From positions 5,828,001-5,892,000 of the forward strand of contig JAUCEF010000005.1 of assembly GCA_033558025.1 (NCBI GenBank): DNA of 64,000 nt. The letters run 5' to 3'. Under the pieces are notes generated by a model. That model did no database searches. It was not told the DNA's origin and was given only the letters and a program-made list of their open reading frames with translations. Below are positions 47,701-56,918 of the stretch, one piece after another. The DNA comes from Phytophthora sp. 'mugwort'. Taxonomy: Eukaryota; Oomycota; Peronosporomycetes; Peronosporales; Peronosporaceae. How positions within the stretch are numbered: position 1 is the stretch's first letter; the number at the start of each line of letters is the position of its first letter. The position numbers and the translations under genes are program-made.

Positions 47701-48291
47701 ATGTCAGAGCCCCAAAATAGTCCCCCCAAGGCCGCGACATATCCGCACCATGCGTCGTGAGCTCCAACAGGTTCTTGGAAGCAAGGCTACGCAGATTGAA
47801 CTCGTCGAAGAAGGGCATCTCCACCCACCGGTCCCCGTTGACCCAGCGCTCCAACTCCGGTAGCTTTTCCCCTGCACAACAGCAATTGATTCCGTGAGCT
47901 TTTCTACAGATCTGGACAGCCATCGCCAGCTAACCTTTAGACGTACGTTTCTGCAGCGGATCGATCTGGGCAACGTAGTGTCCATACTAACAGCCCAAAC
48001 GAGTGGCACAGGTCAAGAGCGTGTGTGTGTGAGAGAGAGAGAGTATCATCCAGAAGCTTCATTCACAGACAGAAAGGAGGCGTATGGTACCTGCTTGAAG
48101 GTGCGAATTAACAGCTGCACGCGGCGCGTCTCCTCCTGGGAGCGTCGAATGTCGTCACTGAGCTTCTGCACGGGTGGAGTGACTCGATCACTCGTCCATC
48201 GGCGCATCATTGCCGCCATCACGGGGCGCACATGGCCGCCGTCACTCGCGCTTCCCTTGCGCAGCACACGGAGCATCTCTTGGATGCCCAC
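44745..48291 (-). CDS. OGDH: 2-oxoglutarate dehydrogenase E1 component
   Basis: Eight exons: 48,291-48,091, 47,986-47,935, 47,871-47,749, 47,683-47,604, 47,535-47,425, 47,348-46,690, 46,595-45,185 and 45,107-44,745. All introns are GT-AG and 63-104 bases. Total about 999 aa, normal for the family. The N-terminus is basic with MMRRWTS, in keeping with a mitochondrial presequence. Then come [42 protein letters not shown] (about residue 357) and NNQIGFTT for thiamine diphosphate binding, [23 protein letters not shown] (about 612) and a C-terminal EEPKNMG. The enzyme decarboxylates 2-oxoglutarate in the TCA cycle. The loop after HGDA is unusual (MFQGSVREA where A-x-Q-G-V-V-x-E-T is common) and one residue short. 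A 2-oxoadipate (DHTKD1-like) role cannot be fully excluded. Intron 1 carries a GT/GA microsatellite. Confidence 0.9.
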
Positions 48292-48416
48292 TTTAGCGCG
48301 GACACCTCAATAAAGGACTCTAGAGTGATGGTTACTTTAATGTATAGCACATCATTCGCGTTTTTTTGGTTGAAGCGGCGATCTCTCGAATCGGCGCGCA
48401 GTGTCGGAACCGCCCC
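48292..48416. promoter_or_regulatory. bidirectional promoter with oomycete-type initiator
   Basis: Only 125 bases separate the start codons of OGDH (-) and CFAP70 (+). At 48,352-48,359 is TCATTCGC, near the oomycete initiator TCAYTYYY, followed by a T-run (48,361-48,367) like the flanking promoter region. It sits 58-65 bases before the CFAP70 ATG, a suitable distance for its transcription start. No similar motif was found for OGDH. Confidence 0.45.
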
Positions 48417-51400
48417 ATGGACACGTCAAACACGGAGTCGGCGAGCGGGGCCTTTGCTGTCTCGCTGAGATCGCTGGCATGGCATCCCGCCAGCGCCGAT
48501 GCGGTGGTGGCGGAGCGTCAGATATGGGGCTTCGTGCAGCTCGTGCTACCTCCCGAGCAGCCTCTTGAGACCGTCTGGTTCTCTGAGGATGACGACAACA
48601 TGATGACCAGGAGCCTCTCAGTCTCGGCGCAAAGCAGTGGACAGGCGCTACAGCTGGACTACAACCAGAGTTCGAGGGCCGTCCCACTCACGACCGACAC
48701 CATGCAGGAGCTGGTGCAAGCGCACCTGCTGCTGTCGCTCTTCAGTGGAGCGTCCCGATCCCGCACGAAGGACGTTCTACTGAGTAAAACTCTGGTACCG
48801 ATGAGGATGACGCTGCTAGGAGATAGAAAAATGAAGAATGTGGAGCTCGCTTCGACTGGAGAGAAGTTTGTTGTAGAGCTCGACATCCAGTGCGACGTGG
48901 CTCTGGCCGACTTTATGCTGGGTGCACGGATACTGAAGCTGAGTGCGCCTCGGGTATTGAATTTGCCACCTGAATGGACGGTTCCAGGCTGCACGAGCAA
49001 TGAGGAGGCGCTTCAGTTTTGTGCATCGGTTGAGCAAAATAATGCGTGCTATACTCTGGAGATCACATTACCACGACTGGGGAAGACAGGTAGCTGTGCG
49101 GATGTCAGTGGTGGGGACGAAGGAACGATGGTGTCGTATGAATTTGACGTTACGACACTGAAGGGAGGGAAACTATATTTTGAGCCAGCACTAGTACAAG
49201 GGACTGTTCATTGTGATGAGCAGCAAGAGGAACGACCCATGTCAACTTTGTCAGGAGAGTGGAGTGTCCGATTCCAACCAACTTCTGTAATATCTGTGCT
49301 ATATTTCAAGGTAAGAGAGTGCAGCTGTGTATACTTTTCCCCGTAACTCCTACCCATTGCAGGTGAACTAACAGGTACTGTGCTTCGTAGAACTCCGTTG
49401 AACGTTTGATTGAGTTTCTTACGGTCGAGAAACACGTGGGTGGAACGTTACGACGAAGTCACGCAGAAAGCTCGAACGGAAAAGCAATAGATGCAGTTTC
49501 AGCTGAGTTCCGTCTGCATCTGAACGAGCTTCTCACGCCTAGTACCACGCAAATTTTGCCGAAGTCTTCAGTACGAGTCATATCACCAGTTTCACGTGCC
49601 GTTCTGGAGCAAGAGCTGGCAGGTGCCGCTTCGAATGATGACAAAAAGAAGTTCCAGTCTGCTTTAGCTGACTACGAGACGATTGTGCAGCAGGCAGCAG
49701 CTCTTACCACCGAAGTGATGAATGCCGGTACACATATCAAATTTGTTGCAGAAATTCTGCAAACGCCGCTAGCTTTGCAGCCGCCACAAATCTTGGAGTT
49801 GCCTTCGAAATCAATAACGCAGCTCATTCCCTCGCGCGACTTAGATGCCGAGATTGAAGAGCGCCATGACATATACGGGGACGTGCGTACAGAAATTCGC
49901 CTGGTGGTGGTACGACTTTTGCGAGAATATGAGGACGCGTTTCGCAATAGTGGAGATAGAAAACAAGGAATGGTTGACTATGCCGCCGATACTCCCGCTG
50001 TACGTGATGAAAAGAAGCAGACTCTTATCCATCGGCTAAACACACAAGGTGTGTATCACTCGTTCAAAGAATCACTTAAGACACGCATCGTGCCCGTCAT
50101 ACGCGAAGCCTTCTCTCGTCTTGAAGTCGTATCGGAAGGAAATGAAGATGATAGACAAGTTCACTGGACCGAAAAACCCGTTGAGGAAAACAAGAATGAG
50201 CAGTTCGGCCAGCTTTACACTCTTCTCATGAAAGAAGTGAACGCAATATTGAACGAAACCTTCTATTCTGACTCGAATGCGCTGCTGGAAAAGGCACATG
50301 CTACAGTTGGGGGGCGGCCGACACTAAAGGAAATTGGATCCGTATTAGAGGTTTTATGGCTAAAAACTATGGAGAACGAGGTGAGTGGTGATTTCGAGAA
50401 AAGCGAGATGCTGCATTTGGATCGTATTGCCTATGCGGAACAGCACGCGGTTCACCTTCAAATGCACTTGAACAAACAAAAGCTGGTTGACGTGGATACG
50501 GCTCCTGCATCCCAATTGTTACTGGTAAATGCTTGGTACGACTACGCACGATTCTGCATTGCTCAGGCAAGACTTGAAAAGGCTGGGGCAGCTTTGCATC
50601 AGTGCTTGCGCCTCGATTCACACGCTATTCAAGCGTTGATTGCTCTCGTAGCAGTGCAGTGCGAGCTCCGCGACTTCACGCGCACCGAGCCCCTTGTGAA
50701 AAATGCTGTGGTGGAGGCAAATGCCACTATACAAAAAGGTCACGGGGAGAGTGCTGAACACAGTGCACTGGCTCACGCTCTACTTGCTTACTTCTTTTCA
50801 CAGTTTGAGGGAAAAGACCCGACTGGAAATCTGACGCTGTTCGAGCTGCTAAAAGCACAGCAAATGCTTCAGAATAGTAGTGGCAGCGGCAAACGCATAG
50901 ACATTTCGTGTGTGAGTGGTGTGTGGATAGTCCTAGCAGAGTACGCGCATGAGTGCAAACTGTGGGGGTTGACAGAACGAGCATTGCAACTAGCCGACAG
51001 CAATTTGAAATGTCGCGATGTACTTAGTGGTGAGTTACGAATCATGAAACGAGCGGTGGAAGCCGACCTGTGTCTGAGAATTGGTGATGCTGGTGATGAT
51101 GCGGGAAGTTCTCGGGCGATCAAGTTGCTGCAGGAAGCTTTAGAAATCGATGCATCTCATCCCATTGCGTGGTTTACACTCGGGAAGGTATATCTTCGCC
51201 AAGACTCTCAAACCAAAACAGCAATTGAGTGCCTGCAGCGAGCACTTGAGCATCGTGGAAGTCTGAACACAAAAGCGCTGCGACTTGGATTGTACTTGCG
51301 GCTTGGTCTAGCCCTTCTTCACTCGTCACAGTTTGAGATAGCCGAGACAACTTTTCTGTTAGCGTGCGACGAGTTTCGTGTCGCTTCCTGCTGGCTTGGT

Positions 51401-51919
51401 GTGGGAATTGCTTGTCTACGGCTTGACAAATGGGAACGAGCGCAGATGGCCTTGGCAGAGGCTAATAGATTGGATTTCTCGAATTCCGACGTATGGGGTT
51501 ATCTAGCGCTTCTTACTCTCTCCGCCCACGCCTCTGTGAGTGCTCGCGATGAAAAAGATGCACAGCAGTATGTTTCGCAAGCATTGCGGCATAACCTCAG
51601 CAATCCAGCTCTACTGCGTGAGCTCAGTAATGCATTCGTGGCGATTGATCGCCTCGAAAGCGCAGAAAAGCTGTTGCGACGTTCACTAGCCTGTCAGGAC
51701 TCGTCTCTCACGCGGAAAACATTGGCAGACGTGCTGGCTGCCCAGAATTGTGCCGAGGATGCGCTTCGACAGTACTCGCAGTCGCTTGATGTGACTGAAG
51801 ATGTAGAAGAACGCTGTTCCATGCTAGAGAAATGCGCGCAATTGCTCACTACATTAGGAAGGCCAGAGGAAGCAAACGAGTACCGAATTATGGCAAAGCA
51901 GTTTCAGGCGGCCAGCTAG
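48417..51919 (+). CDS. CFAP70: cilia- and flagella-associated protein 70 (TPR protein)
   Basis: Two exons, 48,417-49,310 and 49,391-51,919, with a GTAAGA...GTAG intron. The product is about 1,140 aa; human CFAP70 is 1,121. The N-terminal 300 residues are a beta-rich region (C2-like in the family). The middle is helical. From about residue 670 to the C-terminus there are tetratricopeptide repeats, for example DYARFCIAQARLEKAGAALH near 680, AIKLLQEALEIDASHPIAWF near 873, and a final block to about 1,138. CFAP70 is a central-apparatus/axoneme protein needed for ciliary motility. The reading frame is open upstream to 48,366, but the first ATG is at 48,417. It ends 55 bases from the stop of the convergent kinase gene. 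Confidence 0.85.
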
Positions 51920-51974
51920 CTAACTTCATTTAATCGAGGGCGATAATCTTATTAACGATGGGGTTCTCACGCTT

Positions 51975-53328
51975 TTAGTTCCCTGTTAAGTTCCTTCCTA
52001 AGTTACTGTGGACAGTCTTGCTGTCTTTAATGGGAACGGGTGTAGTTGTTCCTGTTTCCTCATTTGGTTTTCGAGATGCAATATTGCTCAAAAAATGATC
52101 AATGTTGGTAAGCCCAAGCAGCATTCCTTCATCAGGCGTATCAAGCGAAGAGCTCATTTGGCAGTGTGCGAAGTCGATGAGACGTACATCGGCCTTGGGT
52201 GGACCGTAGCTTTGATCACCTTCGTAGATGAGGAGCAGCGACGAACCCCAGCAGCGAAGTCCAGTAGTGCTCGCCACAGTTCTTTTCAGCTGGCGGATTA
52301 TGGTAAGTAGCTCCTCCAGCGCCTTCCAGCGCATCGTGGAGCCGCTCATGAGATACTGGGGCGCAAAAATAACAGGACAGTAAATGGAAACACGAAGCTT
52401 ATTGTATGAGAGAGAGATAGCTCTTTACTACTTACCGTCTCAAGTGCTGACTCAATATCGTCGGGCTTGAGCTGTCTTCCCCATGTTTTGTCCCAAATGG
52501 TGTAGGTGCTATCGCGTTCATCGTAGATCTGCATGCCACAGAGCCGCAGTCCGAGAGCAAGCGACGTGGTGGCAGCACACTTGGCCGTGTGAGATATGAC
52601 CTTGGCGGGGGACGCATCCTCTCCATGCTGGCGCGTCCCCATCTTGATGTCGAGGACGCACGGTCGACGAAAGTTTCGAGTGAGGTCCCCCAATACGAGG
52701 TAGTCTTTCGTGTTGCTACTGTCGGCACGCGTCAAGGCAACGCCACTGTCGCCCTTCCTCTTGGGTTTCTTTAATCGCTCTTGCTTCCAGAGTTTAGCAC
52801 TGTAGCCTCCTTCCGACGCTGACGGTTCCATCAAGCTAGATGCGCTGTAGTTACCGAGACGTCGCTTCTTCCCAAACGATCCTTTTCTCATCTTTTGGGG
52901 AGCAGCGAGCGGCTCTGTTGCCTCTGCTGGTGGCGTCGAGGACGACAAGGATGTGATGGGGGACGTGGGGGGCTCATTCGACATTGTAGTCATCAACTCA
53001 ACCTTAATCTTACCGAGAAACTGAGGAACAAACGGCCGGAGCTGTGGAAATTGTGGCGCTAGCGCTTCGTAGAACTGGAGCTCCAGCGCGACAACCGGTT
53101 TGCACACAGAGCCCCCGCCACTACGGAGAAAAGCTGTGTGACCTCCAGCCTAAGGCACCGTACACAATCGTTACCTTATTCGCAAAATAGCAGTGTGACT
53201 CCGTGGCGTACCTGGTGGTTGTACAGGTAAAATCTGGTACCGTCCAGCGCTCGAGCAACGACTTCATTCGGTCCCACAAGTTCCTCGGCGTCTGCAACAG
53301 CGGCGACTTCTTTTGTGTCATTCTCCAT
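51975..53328 (-). CDS. inositol polyphosphate kinase (IPK/IP6K family)
   Basis: Three exons: 53,328-53,212, 53,149-52,436 and 52,355-51,975, about 403 aa. The N-terminal block NHQAGGHTAF...CKPVVALELQFYEAL matches the start of the IP6K fold (HQVGGH...CKP...E..FYE). A low-complexity Ser/Pro/Lys-rich insert spans about residues 85-180. The family signature PCVLDIKMGTRQHG (P-x3-D-x-K-x-G) is at about 199. SSLLLIYEG is at about 318 and the Mg-binding IDFAH at about 339. These motifs fit an inositol hexakisphosphate kinase that makes inositol pyrophosphates, but substrate choice within the family cannot be read with certainty. The start was chosen as the only ATG in the frame of exon 1 that leads into the conserved block. 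An upstream exon is not excluded. Confidence 0.85.
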
Positions 53329-53383
53329 TGCCTCTTTATGGAGCTGATCTCCACGTGCTGCTGCTCTCCGCTGTCGCTTTCTA

Positions 53384-53671
53384 TTAGTGAAAGTTTGAGC
53401 GCGCCCTCTGAGAAAATGATCCTTTGACCTGATGAGCTTTTCTTAGCTCGCCGATAAATATAATCACGTTCTGGACTGACGCGTCAGATTTTACGCGACG
53501 TGTTTCGTCTACAGGTCCAACCAACCAGCAGCTTACCTTGCTCCATCCATTAATCGTGCCGTGTGGAGAATGGCGGTGCCCATGAGAACTGGGAGGGCGC
53601 TTGCTTCCATCGCCTAGCTGCCGAATCGTAGCTGATTGATCCCTTAGTCGCTCCAGCCAATCGCTTCTCAT
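53384..53671 (-). other. 95-codon open frame upstream of the kinase, status unclear
   Basis: A minus frame MRSDWLERLRDQSATIRQL... runs without a stop for 95 codons and contains a good donor (AAG|GTAAGC) at about 53,537. Another minus frame just downstream (EGALKLSLIESDSG) has an alternating hydrophobic pattern. They could be 5' exons of the kinase or a small separate gene. I could not join them in frame to the conserved kinase exon, so no model is proposed. Confidence 0.2.
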
Positions 53672-54116
53672 CTAAAGAAACTCGTTCTCCTCGAGCGCGT
53701 AAAAAGCATGGGTCAATAGACAAGAGTTAACAAACAACGCCAGCGTTTACCATCGAAATCATCGGAGCCAGCAATGTCGCGATAATGGTTGGTACTCGAT
53801 CGCACATCATCCATTCCAAGCAGTGATGCCCGGAGCTGTCTCCGCACTAAAACTCACAAGAAACTTGATAAGAATTAGCAAACTTGTGCCTTGCAGCGCA
53901 CCACTTGTGTTCGTCCTTTCATTTTTTCAACGTCGAAGGCTGCTCGGTATCCATGTCGCCATCGCAACAAAGTGTAGCCATGTGTTGACACGTCATATGT
54001 CACTTTTCAGTCACTGAAACGAGGGAGAGGGGGCGCCTACTCCGATCAGTTATTAGCCAAGTCGAAAGGAAAACGCTCGCCTCTCATCTGACGCCGCTGA
54101 AGCTCAGTCATCCGCG
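53672..54116. other. intergenic between kinase and KDEL receptor genes
   Basis: No gene is recognised. A 64-codon plus frame at 53,823-54,017 has no motif. The last 50 bases before the KDEL receptor ATG include 'tctcatctga' and 'cagtcatcc', loosely like oomycete initiators. Confidence 0.35.
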
Positions 54117-54944
54117 ATGAATCTGTTCCGCCTGGTAGGCGACATGGCACACCTGGCCAGCTTCCTGGTGCTGCTGCTCAAGCTGCTGGCCTCGCGCTCT
54201 GCAAATGGTGCGAGTTTCTTCCTTTGTTCATCGTCCTTTTTTCATACGCTAACTGCATCTCTTTTTTTCTCTCTTTCTCATTTGCTGTCGTCCAACAGGC
54301 ATCTCGTTGAAGTCGCAGGAGCTATTCTTTCTCGTGTTCGTGACGCGTTATGTGGACCTCTTCTTCCACTTTGTGAGCCTGTACAATACGCTCATGAAGC
54401 TGCTCTTCCTGCTCTTTTCGGGCGCCATCGTCTACGTCATCCGCTTCAAGGAGCCCTTCCGCAACAGCTACGACAAGTCACACGACGCCTTCCTGCATAT
54501 CAAGTTCGCCGTCGCGCCCTGTGCGCTGCTGGCGTTGGTCTTCAACGAACAGTTCGAGGTCATGGAGATTCTCTGGACCTTCTCCATCTACCTCGAGGCC
54601 GTTGCTATCATCCCGCAGCTCATCCTGCTGCAGCGCCACGGAGAAGTGGAGAACCTTACCAGCAACTATGTCGTGCTGCTCGGAGCCTACCGTGGCTGCT
54701 ACGTGCTCAACTGGATCTACCGCGCCGCCACCGAGACGTCCTATCACTTTATTTGGCTCATGTTCATCGCCGGCATGGTACAGACGGCGCTCTACGTTGA
54801 CTTCTTCTACTACTATGCCATCAGGTACGACTGTTTGCCATGCCTATATTGCCGTGGCTCTCGACCGCGTTGGTTGCTAACGTTTCTGTGTTTTCTCCTC
54901 TATAAAGCAAATACCATGGCAAGAAGATGACGCTGCCCTCTTAA
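54117..54944 (+). CDS. ERD2: ER lumen protein-retaining (KDEL) receptor
   Basis: Three exons: 54,117-54,207, 54,299-54,824 and 54,908-54,944. Introns are GTGCGA...ACAG and GTACGA...AAAG. The product is 217 aa; the family is about 212. It begins MNLFRLVGDMAHLASFLVLL, nearly the family consensus. It then has SLKSQELFFLVFVTRYVDLF, EILWTFSIYLEAVAIIPQL, and NYVVLLGAYRGCYVLNWIYR, all ERD2 signatures. Seven hydrophobic segments are visible. The receptor returns escaped ER proteins from the Golgi by binding their C-terminal K/HDEL signal. The C-terminal tail KYHGKKMTLPS is short, basic and cytosolic, as expected for COPI recognition. Confidence 0.95.
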
Positions 54945-55249
54945 ATTGCTATTGCTGCAGTGGTGTGAAGGAAACGCAGGCGACTACAGATGAAACGACA
55001 CGGCGCGCTTCCGTGCAGAGTCCGAGCAGAATTGATTTTTTGTCCTGTCTTGGCGATGCCCGTCGAGCGTGTTTTGTGAGAGATGAGCAGAAGAAAACCA
55101 AGGCAACAAAGGAGAGAGAGTGTGTTGCTTACCGTGTTTCCCACTTTTCTTCGTATATTGAATTTGTTCTGTTTGTCCGTGTTATCGTGATCATTTAATA
55201 TGAACGTGGGCGAAGTGTACAAGTTGCAGTGAACGCTCGAGGCAGCCTC
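54945..55249. other. intergenic between convergent genes
   Basis: This 305-base stretch holds the 3' regions of the KDEL receptor (+) and the DRTGG protein (-). No further gene is seen. Confidence 0.4.
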
Positions 55250-56784
55250 TTACCCATCCAGGAAGCCGAAGTCGCAGTGCTTGGAGACGTGGTCCGCCGC
55301 CAAATCTATCCGCTCCACGTCTTCACGTCGGATCTTGGCTGTAAACTGCGAGATCCGCGCCGTGATCGTGTAGCTATCTGCCTTGTCGGGTGAGACGTAG
55401 ATGCATGGGATGTTGTCCGCGTCAAGACGCTGTGCAAGTTCAGCACTAGGCGGGTTCCATCCGGTAAGAATGAGGCCAGACTTGAGATTCTCGCCGTGAC
55501 AAGTGGAAGCCTCCTGGTTGCCAATAATGGCGTCGATCACGTCCTTGCGGCCACTATGCTATAAATTACAATCAATCGGCGTTAGAAAGTTAAGCAAGAA
55601 CGAAGAAAACAGTCGATACGTCCTACCGTGATAACGAGCTGGCTCGGAATGGCCTTGAAGCGGTTCGTGTCGTCCACGGGGGCCAGCGCTAGTCGCGTGC
55701 TACTAAAGTAACGCAGGCTAGCGTCGTTGCCTGCGATAACAAAAATCAAGCAAATCTTGTCAGCTCAGGAGGATTTTTTTTTGCTAACGAGTTCTGTAGC
55801 AATTAATTACCAGAGATGAGGTCGGACTTTAGCAGCTTGGCGTAGTCCGCCATTGTCGGACACGACAGGTCCTTTAAGTCGGGGATGCAGCCAACAAGCG
55901 GCACATCCCAGCGCTTTAGTGCTCTCGAATAGTAGTCCTGCAACAAAAAAAGCATGAAACAATATGCATAAGTTTCCACCATCTACTAAAATCACGCAAG
56001 TTCCTCATATTCCACTATCGCAACGACAACAAACGCACCTGGATCATGTCCATCTTCTTTGGGTTAACCTTGTTAAGGATCACGCCTCGTAGCCGGACGT
56101 TGTTCTGCTTTAACATCTCCCGGTTCATGGCCAGCTGGTCGAAGGACGAGCCCAACCCGCCCAGTGCCACACAAACTGCATCAATCTTGAGCTCCGCTGC
56201 AGCAAGCAACATGGACGAACACTTCAATTCAAGCATCCCAATCCAAGCACACACTATCAGCTTCCGCCCCCTTTACCTGCAACCTGTGCATTATTGAGCT
56301 CACAGATGGAGCCCACGCCCGTGTGCCCCGTTCCTTCACAGATGAGAAAGTCGCTTTGCTCGTACAAGTTCCTGTGCGCGACTCGGATCGAATCCATGAG
56401 CTGCTGCGACGTTACTTTCCCGTCGATGAAGTCGCGTGTGAACCCGTCGGGGAAGATGACGGGCGACATTTCCTTGTAGTCCTGCACCAGACCAAAGTGC
56501 TCCTTGAATAGGAACGCATCCTGCGTCCCTCAATATCGAATCACAGGCGTCAGATCCACAACATGCGGTCTCTACATAGCTGTTAGAAGCTCCTCTACCT
56601 TGTCCACGCGCAAGTCGCCGCCCACAGGCACGTGCTGCTGCCCCACGGGTTTACAGTAGGCCACCTGCTTCCCCGTGCCCTGGAACTTGGCCTGCAGAGT
56701 CTTGACAAGTCCAAGACTGAGCGTCGTCTTACCCACGTGCTGGCCCGTCGACAAGACGAGCAGGTGCTTAGTCATGACTGGCAC
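55250..56784 (-). CDS. BioD-like P-loop / DRTGG-domain protein
   Basis: Six exons: 56,784-56,599, 56,520-56,277, 56,196-56,039, 55,937-55,811, 55,730-55,627 and 55,558-55,250, about 375 aa. The N-terminus MTKHLLVLSTGQHVGKTTLS has a dethiobiotin-synthetase-type P-loop (GQHVGKTT, residues about 14-21). Further family-like segments are YCKPVGQ, LICEGTGHTGVGS (about 136) and GVILNKVNPKKM. The C-terminal ~110 residues (SGLILTGWNPPS...IPCIYVSPD.ADSYT) look like a DRTGG domain. This architecture equals the N-terminal part of long bacterial phosphotransacetylases and of stand-alone 'phosphotransacetylase-like' ATPases. The acetyltransferase domain itself is absent. Biochemical role unknown. It is head-to-head with the SNM1 gene. 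Confidence 0.75.
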
Positions 56785-56918
56785 TGTATGAGGAGGTGGG
56801 AGGCGCGCAGGTTCTGGAGTGAGCCCAAAGCTGGAGCGTTCGATGCCGGCGTTTCAACTGATGATGCGGCGACTCATTGAAGCTGGACCTTTCACCCCCC
56901 CCCAAACCCTTTTGCCAA
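56785..56918. promoter_or_regulatory. short divergent promoter region
   Basis: This lies between the DRTGG-protein start (-) at 56,784 and the first in-frame ATG of the SNM1 gene (+) at 56,919. CTCATTGAAG at 56,872-56,881 is a partial match to the oomycete initiator. A C-run lies at 56,895-56,903. Confidence 0.4.

Noticed and set aside
44745..48291. Naming the E1 enzyme DHTKD1 (2-oxoadipate dehydrogenase)
   Set aside because: Some segments resemble it, but [14 protein letters not shown] and the overall length and C-terminus fit 2-oxoglutarate dehydrogenase better. Left as an alternative.
48366..48416. Earlier start for CFAP70 at 48,366
   Set aside because: The codon there is TTG; the first ATG in frame is 48,417, which also fits the initiator spacing.
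53205..53460. Possible PH-like domain upstream of the inositol kinase (EGALKLSLIES...)
   Set aside because: It looks beta-rich, but its frame cannot be joined to the conserved kinase exon with acceptable splice sites, and a plain ATG opens the kinase frame just downstream.
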